From positions 1,027,011-1,091,010 of the forward strand of contig NZ_AZUR01000001.1 in assembly GCF_000527175.1 (NCBI RefSeq): a stretch of 64,000 nucleotides of DNA. The letters are read 5' to 3'. The notes below the pieces were generated by a model. That model worked only from the letters and a program-made list of their open reading frames with translations, was not told the origin of the DNA and made no database searches. Positions 49,727 through 58,659 of the stretch are shown here, piece by piece. The translations under genes and the position numbers were made by a program. The DNA comes from Pseudogulbenkiania sp. MAI-1. Lineage in GTDB: Bacteria > Pseudomonadota > Gammaproteobacteria > Burkholderiales > Chromobacteriaceae. The number at the start of each line of letters is the position of its first letter. Position 1 is the first letter of the stretch.

Positions 49727-52354
49727 ATGTCGGTATCCCTGAAATCCCTGATCGAGCGTCTGACGCCGCTGGCGCGGCAGAGCGTGGAGCAGGCCGCCAG
49801 CCGCGCCTTGTCCCGCACCCATTATGAGATCGAGATCGAGCACGTATTGCTGACCCAGCTCGACCAGGACATGAATGCCGCCCGCGCCGCCTTGCAGGCG
49901 GCCGGGGTCGATCTGACCGATTTGCAGCGCGGTCTGGAGGCGGCTCTGGATAGCTTCCGTACCGGCAATACCCGCAACCCGGTGCTGTCGGCCTGGCTGC
50001 CCAAGTGGCTGGAGAAAGCCTGGCTGCTGGCCAGCGCTGAATTCGGACAGGAGAGCGTGTCCACGCTGGATCTGCTGCTGGCGTTGCTGCGTGACGAATC
50101 GCTGCGCCCGGCGGTGCAAAGCGGCTGCCCGGCCTTGTTGCGCGTCGAGGCGGGCCGCCTGCAGTCGGCCTACACCGCGCTACGCCAGCATGGCGGGGAG
50201 GGTGGGCAGCCGGTGGCGGCCACCGAGCCCGATCAACTGGCGGAAGTGCCGGCCGGCAAGGCACGCGGCAGCGTGGCGCTCGACAAATACACCATCGATC
50301 TGACCGCCCAGGCGCGCGCCGGCAAGATCGACCCGGTGCTGGGGCGCGATGGCGAGATCCGCCAGATGATCGACATCCTGATGCGCCGCCGGCAAAACAA
50401 CCCCATCCTGACCGGCGAGCCGGGCGTGGGCAAGACCGCGGTGGTGGAGGGGCTGGCGCGCAAGATCGTGCACGGCGAGGTGCCGCCGGTATTGGCCGGC
50501 GTCTGCCTGCGCACGCTGGACCTGGGGCTGCTGCAGGCTGGCGCCAGCGTGAAGGGGGAGTTCGAGAACCGTCTGCGTCAGGTGATCGACGAGGTGAAGG
50601 CCAGCCCGGTGTCCATCATCCTGTTCATCGACGAGGCGCACACCCTGATCGGCGCCGGTGGCGCGGCCGGCCAGAACGACGCAGCCAACCTGCTCAAGCC
50701 GGCGCTGGCGCGGGGTGAGCTGCGCACCATCGCGGCGACGACCTGGGCCGAGTACAAGAAGTATTTCGAGAAGGATGCCGCGCTGGCGCGCCGCTTCCAG
50801 GTGGTGAAGGTGGAAGAGCCCGCGCCCGAGGTGGCGGTGCAGATGGTGCGCGGGCTGACGCACGCCATGGCCGAACACCATCAGGTGGAAATTCTCAACG
50901 AGGCGGTTGCCGCCGCCGTGCATCTGTCGAGCCGCTACATCACCGGCCGCCAGCTGCCGGACAAGGCCATCAGCGTGCTGGATACCGCCTGCGCCCGCGT
51001 GGCGCTGTCACGTGCCGGCAAGCCGGGGCCGATCGAGGATGTGGCGGTGCTGATCGCCAATGCCGAGCGCGAGATCGCCGCCTTGCAGCGCGAGGAAGGC
51101 CACGCCGAGCGTATCGCCGAGTTGGAAGCCCGGCGCGGCGAACTGCAGGCCGATCTGGAACGCCTGCACGCTGCCTGGGAGGCGCAGCAGCAGCTGGTGG
51201 CCGAGATCGATGGGCTGAAGCAGCGGCAGGGCGAGGCCAAGCCGGCCAAAGGCAAGAAGGTCAGTCCCCTGCAGGCCAAGCGCCAGGCATTGCGCGAGCT
51301 GCACAAGCAGCAGCCGCTGGCGTTCGAGTGCGTCGACGAGAGCGTGATCGCCGACGTGATCGCCGGCTGGACCGGCATTCCGCTGGGACGCATGGTCAGC
51401 AACGAGCTGGCGCAGGTACAGCAGCTGGCGAGCCTGTTGGGTGAGCGGGTGATCGGCCAGGACCACGCGCTGGAGCAGATCGCCGAGCGGGTGCAGATCG
51501 CCAAGGCCGGTCTGGAGGACCCTGGCAAGCCCAAGGGCGTGTTCCTGCTGGTGGGGCCGTCCGGGGTCGGCAAGACCGAAACCGCGCTGGCGCTGGCCGA
51601 GGCGCTGTACGGCGGCGAGCGCAATCTCATCACCATCAATATGTCGGAATACCAGGAAGCGCACAGCGTGTCCGGGCTCAAGGGCTCGCCGCCGGGGTAT
51701 GTCGGCTACGGCGAGGGCGGGGTGCTGACCGAGGCGGTGCGCCGCAAGCCGTATTCGGTGGTGCTGCTGGACGAGGTGGAGAAGGCCCATCCGGACGTGC
51801 TGGAGCTGTTCTTCCAGGTGTTCGACAAGGGCGTGCTGGAGGATAGCGAAGGGCGAGAGGTGGATTTCAAGAACACCATCATCCTGCTGACGTCCAACGC
51901 CGGCACCGACTTAGTGATGCGCGCCTGCGAGCACGGCGTGAAGGTGGAAGACGAGACGCGCGAGCCGACGCCGGACGATCTGGTGGAAATCCTGCGGCCC
52001 ACCCTGCTGCAGGTGTTCAAGCCGGCCTTCCTGGGGCGCCTGGCCATCGTGCCGTATTTCCCGATTGGCGACGAGGTGCTGCACGCCATCGTGAACCTGA
52101 AGCTGGACAAGATCCGCCGGCGCATCGAGGACAACCATGGCGCCAAGGTGGAGTTCCCGGACGAACTGGCGGGGGCCATGGCGGCGCGCTGCCTGGATGT
52201 GGACAGCGGCGCGCGCAACGCCGACGCCATCCTCACCCGTACGCTGCTGGCGCAGATTTCCAGCGACCTGCTCGCCCGCATGGCCAGCGGCAAGCCGGTG
52301 AAGAAGATCGCCGTGGCGCTCAAGGGTGAAGAGCTCAAGGTTCGCGTCAGCTAA
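49727..52354 (+). CDS. clpV: T6SS sheath-recycling ATPase TssH (ClpV)
   Basis: An 875-residue AAA+ disaggregase of the ClpB type that unfolds contracted TssB/TssC sheath. An N-domain (about 1-160) is followed by AAA1 with Walker A 'GEPGVGKT' near residue 225, a middle coiled-coil (about 440-530), and AAA2 with Walker A 'GPSGVGKT' near residue 610. The 'MSEYQEAHSVSGLKGSPPGYVGYGEGG' style (here in part) with 'YQE' distinguishes ClpV from ClpB. The leader contains the palindromic element, and the start follows a weak site. Confidence 0.96.
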   Translation: MSVSLKSLIERLTPLARQSVEQAASRALSRTHYEIEIEHVLLTQLDQDMNAARAALQAAGVDLTDLQRGLEAALDSFRTGNTRNPVLSAWLPKWLEKAWLLASAEFGQESVSTLDLLLALLRDESLRPAVQSGCPALLRVEAGRLQSAYTALRQHGGEGGQPVAATEPDQLAEVPAGKARGSVALDKYTIDLTAQARAGKIDPVLGRDGEIRQMIDILMRRRQNNPILTGEPGVGKTAVVEGLARKIVHGEVPPVLAGVCLRTLDLGLLQAGASVKGEFENRLRQVIDEVKASPVSIILFIDEAHTLIGAGGAAGQNDAANLLKPALARGELRTIAATTWAEYKKYFEKDAALARRFQVVKVEEPAPEVAVQMVRGLTHAMAEHHQVEILNEAVAAAVHLSSRYITGRQLPDKAISVLDTACARVALSRAGKPGPIEDVAVLIANAEREIAALQREEGHAERIAELEARRGELQADLERLHAAWEAQQQLVAEIDGLKQRQGEAKPAKGKKVSPLQAKRQALRELHKQQPLAFECVDESVIADVIAGWTGIPLGRMVSNELAQVQQLASLLGERVIGQDHALEQIAERVQIAKAGLEDPGKPKGVFLLVGPSGVGKTETALALAEALYGGERNLITINMSEYQEAHSVSGLKGSPPGYVGYGEGGVLTEAVRRKPYSVVLLDEVEKAHPDVLELFFQVFDKGVLEDSEGREVDFKNTIILLTSNAGTDLVMRACEHGVKVEDETREPTPDDLVEILRPTLLQVFKPAFLGRLAIVPYFPIGDEVLHAIVNLKLDKIRRRIEDNHGAKVEFPDELAGAMAARCLDVDSGARNADAILTRTLLAQISSDLLARMASGKPVKKIAVALKGEELKVRVS

Positions 52355-52367
52355 GAGGGCCGGCAAG

Positions 52368-53798
52368 ATGTTGAAACTGTTGGCCGTACTGGCCCTGATC
52401 ACCCTGCTGTGGTGGGTGGCGCTGTGGTTGCTGATCCCGGTGGATTGGCAGCAGGTCAGTCCCACCGTCATGCTGTTGGCGCATCTGCTGCCGCCGATGC
52501 TGCTCACCGCGCTGGGTCATGCCTGGCGGCTGCGCCAGGAAAAGCAGGCGCAGGCGGCCGCCCAGGCGCAAGCCGAGTCGGAGGCCGCGGCGCAGCAGGC
52601 CCGGCGCGAAGAAGCGAGTGAGCGGCATCTGGCCGCGCTGCGCGAACGGCAGCAGATGGTGAGCTGCCGTTGGCTGCTGGTCCAGGCCGTGGTGCAGCGC
52701 GAGGAGCCTGCCTGGCTGGACGAACTGCCTCCGGCCTGCCAATGGACGGCGCGAACGCGCGATGAATGGGAGCCCGGCAACGAGGCTCTGGACGGTTTGA
52801 TGCCGTGGCTGGAAGAGGGATTGCAGGCTTTGTACGACGAACAGCCGGGCGCCGCTTCGCTGCCGCTGCTCTTGGAAGTGCTGCCGCAGATGTCGGGCAT
52901 TGAGCAGGTCGACCGCATCAGGCAATGCCAGGAGGCGGCCTGGCAGGCCGCCCGGGGCGATATGCCCCAGCCCGTCAGCGATTGCCGTTTCCTGCCCGGC
53001 AGCGGCACCGTGGCCGACCGGGTGATGCAGTTCCTGGCACAGGACCCCGAACTGCCGGGAGCGGTGGTGCTGGCTGCGGATGCGCCTCTGGCCTTGCTGG
53101 ATGTTGGGAGAGAAGAGCCGAATGCGGCGGTGCGGGCCCAATGGCTGCAACTGGGCCGTCCGGGTGCGGCGGTGGTGCTGTTGCTGTTCCTGCGCGACGG
53201 CCTGGCCGCGCCGGTCGGCAGTGCGCTGGCGGCAGGCCGCGATCCTTATCAGCCGTATTGGGAGCGCGAGGACGTGCCGTCCCCCGCCGGCTGGGGGCGG
53301 GTGCCGGAACACGCCCGTGCGGCGCTGGCGGCCTTGCCGCATCTGGCCCGCTTGGCCCAGTCCAGCAGCGCCGGGCTGCAGCAGCAGGGCACCCTGCAGT
53401 TGACGCGCCAGCTACAGCCCTTGCTGGACAACGCGCTGGTGAACGCCGCGCTGCTGGACTATCCGTTTGACCCCGAGGAGGCCGACCCACAGCGCAACCA
53501 GGCCGACAGCGTGGCCTGGCTGGTGCACAACGGCGGCGATGCCGATGTCGGCGGCACGCGCCTGGCCGCCATCGCCAGCAACCTCACTCGTCACCAGATC
53601 GACCTGCTCCCGGTGGACGAGGCCAGCAACCTGGTGCGCGAGTGGGGCGATGTCGGGGCCGCCGTGCCTGCCATGCTGGCGGCGCTGGCGGTGACGCACA
53701 GCGTCCGGTTGCAGGCGCCAGCCCTCCTTACCCAGTTCCACCACGATCACGTCGCGCTGGCGCTGGCTCGGCCGGCATTACCGGAGAACGCCACATGA
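52368..53798 (+). CDS. Unknown membrane protein between clpV and the PAAR gene
   Basis: Not recognised. 476 residues, with two N-terminal membrane helices (about 2-22 and 32-50), then an Ala/Gln/Glu-rich coiled-coil (about 55-95) and a large, probably cytoplasmic domain. 'VSCRWLLVQAVVQREEPAWLDELPPACQWTAR' lies near residue 100, and there is no obvious catalytic motif. The ATG at 52368 is chosen because upstream codons overlap clpV. Its stop overlaps the PAAR start by 4 bp, so it is coupled to the spike-tip gene. It could be an accessory assembly protein or a PAAR loader; neither can be shown. Confidence 0.65.
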   Translation: MLKLLAVLALITLLWWVALWLLIPVDWQQVSPTVMLLAHLLPPMLLTALGHAWRLRQEKQAQAAAQAQAESEAAAQQARREEASERHLAALRERQQMVSCRWLLVQAVVQREEPAWLDELPPACQWTARTRDEWEPGNEALDGLMPWLEEGLQALYDEQPGAASLPLLLEVLPQMSGIEQVDRIRQCQEAAWQAARGDMPQPVSDCRFLPGSGTVADRVMQFLAQDPELPGAVVLAADAPLALLDVGREEPNAAVRAQWLQLGRPGAAVVLLLFLRDGLAAPVGSALAAGRDPYQPYWEREDVPSPAGWGRVPEHARAALAALPHLARLAQSSSAGLQQQGTLQLTRQLQPLLDNALVNAALLDYPFDPEEADPQRNQADSVAWLVHNGGDADVGGTRLAAIASNLTRHQIDLLPVDEASNLVREWGDVGAAVPAMLAALAVTHSVRLQAPALLTQFHHDHVALALARPALPENAT

Positions 53799-54058
53799 AA
53801 CGCGTCATTCGTCTGGGAGACCCGACCAGCCACGGCGGCACGGTGGTCAGCGCCGCCTCCAGCACGGTGCTGTTCGGCAAGCCGGTGGCCTTGCTGGGCG
53901 ATAAGGTTACCTGCCCGCAACAGGGGCACAGCAACTGCACCATCGTTGAGGGTGACAGCACTTGGCTGGTCGGTGGCAAGCCGGTGGCGCTGGAAGGCCA
54001 CAAGGTCAGTTGCGGCGCCACGTTGATTTCCACCCTGCCGGAGTTGGGCAAGGGCTAG
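53795..54058 (+). CDS. PAAR-domain spike tip protein
   Basis: An 87-residue stand-alone PAAR protein, which forms the sharp tip on VgrG. It has the PAAR pattern 'MKRVIRLGDPTSHGGTVV', 'GKPVALLGDKVTCPQQGH' and 'VGGKPVALEGHKVSCGATLIS', with the His/Cys residues that bind the tip zinc. It carries no toxin extension, so effectors are expected to ride on VgrG. It is coupled to the upstream membrane protein gene (ATGA overlap). Confidence 0.93.
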   Translation: MKRVIRLGDPTSHGGTVVSAASSTVLFGKPVALLGDKVTCPQQGHSNCTIVEGDSTWLVGGKPVALEGHKVSCGATLISTLPELGKG

Positions 54059-54100
54059 TCCTGCCTGTTTTCGATTTTATTTCCGAGACACCATCACACG

Positions 54101-55189
54101 ATGCAGAACTCCTCTCTTGAGCTTTTGCTGGCCCCTTTGCCGGGCGGCAACCCCGCCGGGGAAGACCTGGTCTATTCCCCGCTGTTCGACCAGATCCGCG
54201 AGGCCCGTCGCAGCGATGATCCTGCCTTGTCCCAAGGCGATTGGGAGCAGACTTTGAAAGTGGCCGAATGGCCCAAGGTGATCCGCTTGTGCGAGGAGGC
54301 CTTGAGCCAGCGCAGCAAGGACCTGCAACTGCTGGTCTGGTATGCCGAGGCGCAGGTGCAGGTGCATGGCCTTGCCGGCCTGGCGCAGGGGCTGGCGGCC
54401 TTGGCGGGCTGGCTGGAGCATTACTGGGAGAGCGGTTATCCGGAGCTCGATCCGCATGATCTCGATGAGCGGGTCGGCAAGCTCGAATGGCTGAACCAGC
54501 AGCTGAGCGTGGCCATTCGCAGCGTGCCCATGGTCAAGCCGGAGTTCGGCGGGTACGGCTGGAATGACTGGCAGCAGTCGCGGGATGTGGAGAACCTGGG
54601 CCTGAAAGACCCGGAGGCGAAACAGGCGGCGATTGGCGAGGGCAAGCTGGCGGGGGAGGAGTTCGAAAAGAGCGCTGCGCTGTCCGGCCACGCCTGGTTC
54701 CAGGCGCAGGCTGATGCGCTGTTGACGGCATTGAGCAGCTATGAGGCGCTGGATGCCGTGGTGGAGCAGCGCTTTGGCAGCGAGGCCCCCAGCCTGGCCG
54801 AGGTGCGCAATGCCATTTACGCCTGCCAGGATCTGGTGCTGCGCTATCGCCAGCAGTTGGGCGGCAACGCGCCCGTCCCCGTTTCCACTGTCATCGAGTC
54901 TGCCATGGAAAAACCCACCGTCTCCCCCAGTTCCCCGGTTTCCGCGCCTGCCCCGGCTCCTCTTGCTGCGTTTACCGGTCAGATTCGCAGTCGCCAGGAG
55001 GCCGTGCAGATGCTGACGGAGGTGGCACGCTATTTCCGTCACAACGAACCGCACAGCCCGGTGGCTCTACTGGCCGAGCGGGCGGCCCGTTGGGCGGAGA
55101 TGAGCCTGGAGGAGTGGCTGCAGCATGTGGTCAAGGACGATTCCACTCTGCGCCAGTTGCAGGAGCTGCTGGACGTCAGGCAGGAATAG
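54101..55189 (+). CDS. tssA: T6SS protein TssA
   Basis: A 362-residue TssA with the N-terminal ImpA domain ('PLPGGNPAGEDLVYSPLFDQIREARRSDD' in part; residues about 10-40, then 'GDWEQTLKVAEWPKV'). A middle Ala/Pro/Ser-rich linker (about 270-295) leads to a C-terminal region ending 'ARYFRHNEPHSPVALLAERAARWAEMSLEEWL', the short-type TssA tail. TssA organises baseplate assembly and tube/sheath polymerisation. It is the last gene of the rightward operon, convergent with amt. A G/C hairpin without T-run follows. Confidence 0.93.
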   Translation: MQNSSLELLLAPLPGGNPAGEDLVYSPLFDQIREARRSDDPALSQGDWEQTLKVAEWPKVIRLCEEALSQRSKDLQLLVWYAEAQVQVHGLAGLAQGLAALAGWLEHYWESGYPELDPHDLDERVGKLEWLNQQLSVAIRSVPMVKPEFGGYGWNDWQQSRDVENLGLKDPEAKQAAIGEGKLAGEEFEKSAALSGHAWFQAQADALLTALSSYEALDAVVEQRFGSEAPSLAEVRNAIYACQDLVLRYRQQLGGNAPVPVSTVIESAMEKPTVSPSSPVSAPAPAPLAAFTGQIRSRQEAVQMLTEVARYFRHNEPHSPVALLAERAARWAEMSLEEWLQHVVKDDSTLRQLQELLDVRQE

Positions 55190-55232
55190 TCGGGGAGGGG
55201 ACTATCTGCCCCCTCCGCCCTTGGCCGGTGCC

Positions 55233-56432
55233 TTACCAGTTGCTCTCGCGTTCCGGTGTGGCGCTGATGTTGTGGATCGACAGGTCGGCGCCGTTGAATT
55301 CCTGCTCGTCGTCGAGGCGGATGCCGACGGTATGCTTCAGCACGGCGTACACCACGTAGCCGCCGATGAAGCCGACCGCCACGCCGCCCAGCGTGCCGAG
55401 GCATTGCGAGATCAGGCTGACATTACCGGTGCCGCCCAGCCAGGATTGGCCGAACAGGCCGGCGGCGATGCCGCCCCAGGCGCCGCACAGTCCGTGCAGC
55501 GGCCACACCCCCAGCACGTCGTCGATCTTCCAACGGTTCTGCGTCAGCGTGAATAGCTGGACGAACAGCACGCCCGCGATGCCGCCGACCACCAGCGCGC
55601 CGGCCGGGTGCATCAGGTCGGAGCCGGCGCACACCGCCACCAGTCCGGCCAGCGGGCCGTTGTGGATGAAGCCGGGGTCGTTCTTGCCCAGCCACATCGC
55701 GGTCAGCGTGCCGCCGACCATCGCCATCAGCGAATTGATCGCCACCAGTCCGGAAACGCCTTCCAGTTTCTGGGCGCTCATCACGTTGAAGCCGAACCAG
55801 CCGACGATCAGGATCCACGCGCCCAGCGCCAGGAACGGGATGCTGGACGGCGGGTGGGCCGAGACGCGTCCTTCCTTGCTGTAGCGGCCGCGCCGCGCGC
55901 CGAGGTTCAGCACCGCGGCGAGCCCGATCCAGCCGCCCACCGCGTGCACCACCACCGAGCCGGCGAAATCATGAAAGGGCTGGCCGAAGGTCTGTGTCAG
56001 CCAATCCTGCACCCCGTAGTGGCCGTTCCAGGCGATGCCTTCAAAGAAGGGGTAGACGAAGCCCACCAGCAGGAAGGTGGCAGCCGACTGCGGGTGGAAC
56101 CTGGCGCGCTCGGCGATGCCGCCCGAGACGATGGCCGGAATGGCGGCGGCGAAGGTAAGCAGGAAGAAGAACTTCACCAGACCATAGCCGCTGTCGGCGT
56201 TGAGGACGGAGGCGGGCTGAAAGAAATGCACACCATAGGCCACCCCGTAGCCGATGAAGAAATAGGCGATGGTCGAGACGGCAAAGTCGGTGAGAATCTT
56301 GACCAGGGCGTTGACCTGGTTTTTCTGGCGGACGGTGCCGAGTTCGAGGAAGGCGAAGCCGGCATGCATGGCCAGGATCATCACGGCGCCCAGCAGCAGG
56401 AACAGCACGTCGGCAGTGGAAGAGTGAGTCAT
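55233..56432 (-). CDS. amt: Ammonium transporter
   Basis: A 399-residue AmtB/Rh-family channel with about eleven membrane helices. 'FAFLELGTVRQKNQ', 'DFAGSVVVHAVGGWIGLAAVL' and 'LGVWPLHGLCGAWGGIAAGLFG' carry the conserved Amt signature, including pore-lining His residues. The start at 56432 (MTHSST) gives a proper N-terminal helix. A sigma-54 promoter lies 36-53 bp upstream, so it should be induced by nitrogen limitation through NtrC. No glnK gene adjoins it, which is unusual, as amtB is commonly paired with glnK. Confidence 0.94.
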   Translation of the reverse strand: MTHSSTADVLFLLLGAVMILAMHAGFAFLELGTVRQKNQVNALVKILTDFAVSTIAYFFIGYGVAYGVHFFQPASVLNADSGYGLVKFFFLLTFAAAIPAIVSGGIAERARFHPQSAATFLLVGFVYPFFEGIAWNGHYGVQDWLTQTFGQPFHDFAGSVVVHAVGGWIGLAAVLNLGARRGRYSKEGRVSAHPPSSIPFLALGAWILIVGWFGFNVMSAQKLEGVSGLVAINSLMAMVGGTLTAMWLGKNDPGFIHNGPLAGLVAVCAGSDLMHPAGALVVGGIAGVLFVQLFTLTQNRWKIDDVLGVWPLHGLCGAWGGIAAGLFGQSWLGGTGNVSLISQCLGTLGGVAVGFIGGYVVYAVLKHTVGIRLDDEQEFNGADLSIHNISATPERESNW

Positions 56433-56467
56433 TAACGGGTCCCAAATTGATTTTGTGCCCCGTTTTG

Positions 56468-56485
56468 TAGCAAAAGTGGTGCCAG
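56468..56485 (-). promoter_or_regulatory. Sigma-54 promoter of amt
   Basis: On the minus strand CTGGCAC-N5-TTGCTA, a near-perfect -24/-12 element (TGGCAC-N5-TTGCW). It lies 36 bp before the amt start codon, so transcription would begin near 56458. Confidence 0.82.
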
Positions 56486-56519
56486 TTAATGGTGCGAGTG
56501 ATGCATGCCAGGGCATGCC

Positions 56520-56536
56520 TGCACCATGGTGGTGTT
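56520..56536. promoter_or_regulatory. NtrC-like enhancer site upstream of amt
   Basis: TGCACCA-N3-TGGTGTT matches the NtrC operator pattern TGCACCA-N3-TGGTGCA with two mismatches in one half. Further half-sites (GGTGCA) recur at about 56614-56660, suggesting an enhancer cluster. Confidence 0.5.
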
Positions 56537-56720
56537 TTTAAAGAAGTATTGATTGGTGATCGGACTGTGAAGAGGAAGTCCAAACATGGTTCGGTCTGGT
56601 CGCACCAAATTTGCTCATGACATGGTGCATTCGAACCCATTTGGTGCATGAAAATCGGGGGTATGATGAGTCGAGCCGGCGGCATGATGGCCGCCGGCTG
56701 GTTGTGAGCCGTGCTGGGGG

Positions 56721-57209
56721 TTAATCGGGGATCGGCAGCGCCAGCGTTTCCTTGACCTCTTCCATCACCACGTAGCTGCGCGATTCGTTGGCGTGCGGCA
56801 GCTTGAGCAGGATGTCGCCCAGCAGCTTGCGGTACATCGACATGTCGGAGATGCGCGCCTTGAGCAGGTAGTCGTATTCGCCGGACACCAGATGGCACTC
56901 CATGATCTCCGGCAGCTTCTGTACCTCGCGCCGGAACGAGTCGAAGATGTCGCCGGACTTGGTGGCCAGCTTGATCTCCACGAACACCAGAAGCGACGAG
57001 TTCATCGCTTGCGGATTCAGGCGCGCGTAGTACCCTTCAATTATGCCGTCGCGTTCCAGCTTCCTGACCCGTTCGGTACAGGGCGTGGTGGACAGGCCGA
57101 CCTTGTCGGCCAGCTCGGTCATGGACATGCGGCCGTTGTTTTGCAGGTACTTCAATATCCTCAAGTCGATCTTGTCGAGCGGGCGTTCCGCAGCTTGCTT
57201 GTCTCTCAT
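56721..57209 (-). CDS. lrp: Lrp/AsnC-family transcriptional regulator
   Basis: A 162-residue leucine-responsive regulator. The N-terminal helix-turn-helix ('LDKIDLRILKYLQNNGRMSMTELADKVGLSTTPCTERVRKLE'; described in part, residues 11-52) is followed by the RAM domain ('LVFVEIKLATKSGDIFDSF'). It is divergent from dadA across an AT-rich 138-bp region, the arrangement of Lrp/DadR regulators of D-alanine catabolism. It could therefore be the local dad activator or global Lrp. Confidence 0.92.
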   Translation of the reverse strand: MRDKQAAERPLDKIDLRILKYLQNNGRMSMTELADKVGLSTTPCTERVRKLERDGIIEGYYARLNPQAMNSSLLVFVEIKLATKSGDIFDSFRREVQKLPEIMECHLVSGEYDYLLKARISDMSMYRKLLGDILLKLPHANESRSYVVMEEVKETLALPIPD

Positions 57210-57347
57210 ATTTTCCTGTTAATCGTCAATATTTTGTTGAATTTATTTGTTTTTTTATAAAAAAACAGTAAATAAAACTGCATTAAAGTAAATATACTAC
57301 CGGAAATCACTAAACGTTCAACCCCTACATCGGGAGCGTAGAGAAAC
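57210..57347. promoter_or_regulatory. AT-rich lrp-dadA divergent control region with a 20-bp palindrome
   Basis: The region contains a perfect 20-bp palindrome at 57248-57267 (TGTTTTTTTA / TAAAAAAACA) and wider A/T-rich dyads around it. A TATACT at 57293-57298 is a candidate -10 for dadA. Lrp-type proteins prefer such sequences, so autoregulation and dadA control are likely. Confidence 0.55.
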
Positions 57348-58652
57348 ATGAAGGTTATCGTGCTGGGCGGTGGTGTACTGGGTGTTTCCACTGCATGGTA
57401 TCTGGCCAAGGCCGGCTGTGATGTGACCGTGATCGAGCGTCAGGATGGCGTCGCGCTGGAAACCAGCTTCGCCAATGCGGGCCAGATCTCCCCGGGCTAT
57501 TCCGCCCCCTGGGCGGCGCCGGGCATTCCGCAGAAAGCCATCAAGTGGCTGTTCCAGCGCCATGCCCCGCTGGCCATCAAGCCGGACGGCAGCCTCTACC
57601 AGTGGCAGTGGATGAGCAAAATGCTTGCCAACTGCAACGAAGCCTCCTACGCCACCAACAAGTCGCGCATGGTGCGGCTGGCCGAGTACAGCCGCGACAA
57701 GATCAAGGAACTGCGCGCCGAGACCGGGCTGCCCTATGAAGGCCGCGAGATGGGCACGCTGCAGGTGTTCCGTACCCAGGCCCAGCTCGACGGCATGGCC
57801 AAGGACATCGCCGTGCTCAAGGAAACCGGCGTGCCGTTCAACGTGCTAGACCGCGAGGGCTGCGTCAAGGCCGAGCCGGCGCTGGCCCGGGTCAAGGAGA
57901 AGATCGTCGGCGGCCTGCAGCTGCCTAACGACGAAACTGGCGACTGCCAGCTGTTCACCAGCCGCCTTGCCGAACTGGCACGCGCCAAGGGCGTCAAATT
58001 CCTGTTCGGCCACAGCATCGAAGCTATTCGGCACGACGGCAAGAAGATTACCGGCGTGCGCGCCAACGGCGTCGAGCATACCGCTGACCACTACGTGGTG
58101 GCGCTCGGCAGCTACTCGCGCGACCTGTTGAAAACCCTGGACATCGATATTCCGGTCTACCCGGTCAAGGGCTACTCGCTGACCGTGCCGATCACCAACG
58201 CCTCGGGCGCACCGGTCTCCACCGTGATGGACGAGACCTACAAGGTGGCGATCACCCGCTTCGACAACCGCATCCGCGTCGGCGGCATGGCCGAGCTGGC
58301 CGGCTACGACCTGAGCCTCAACCCGCGCCGCCGCGAGACCCTGGAAATGGTGGTGGGCGATCTGTTCCCCGAGGGTGGCGACATCCCGGCCGCCGAGTTC
58401 TGGACCGGCCTGCGTCCGATGACGCCGGACGGCACGCCGATCATCGGCGGCAGCCGCTTCGCCAACCTGTCGCTCAACACCGGCCACGGCACGCTGGGCT
58501 GGACCATGAGCGCCGGCTCCGGCAAAGTGCTGGCCGATCTGATCACCGGTGTGCAGCCGGAAATCAGCGTCGACGGCCTGTCCATGCAGCGCTACGCCAA
58601 GGGCGGCGAGAAGCTGGTCGTGCCGACGACCCGTATCGTCACCAGCCACTGA
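57348..58652 (+). CDS. dadA: D-amino acid dehydrogenase, small subunit
   Basis: A 434-residue FAD enzyme that oxidises D-alanine and other D-amino acids to keto acids and passes electrons to the respiratory chain. The N-terminal dinucleotide motif 'VLGGGVLGVSTAWYLAKAG' and C-terminal 'GLRPMTPDGTPIIGGS' and 'NTGHGTLGWTMSAGSGK' are diagnostic. Length matches E. coli DadA. It is followed 7 bp later by the racemase gene, giving the dadA-dadX catabolic pair that converts L-Ala to D-Ala to pyruvate. Confidence 0.96.
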   Translation: MKVIVLGGGVLGVSTAWYLAKAGCDVTVIERQDGVALETSFANAGQISPGYSAPWAAPGIPQKAIKWLFQRHAPLAIKPDGSLYQWQWMSKMLANCNEASYATNKSRMVRLAEYSRDKIKELRAETGLPYEGREMGTLQVFRTQAQLDGMAKDIAVLKETGVPFNVLDREGCVKAEPALARVKEKIVGGLQLPNDETGDCQLFTSRLAELARAKGVKFLFGHSIEAIRHDGKKITGVRANGVEHTADHYVVALGSYSRDLLKTLDIDIPVYPVKGYSLTVPITNASGAPVSTVMDETYKVAITRFDNRIRVGGMAELAGYDLSLNPRRRETLEMVVGDLFPEGGDIPAAEFWTGLRPMTPDGTPIIGGSRFANLSLNTGHGTLGWTMSAGSGKVLADLITGVQPEISVDGLSMQRYAKGGEKLVVPTTRIVTSH

Positions 58653-58659
58653 GGTCCGC

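Noticed and set aside
50180..50923. Minus-strand frame of 247 codons within clpV
   Set aside because: Antisense shadow of clpV with His/Gln/Arg-rich composition.
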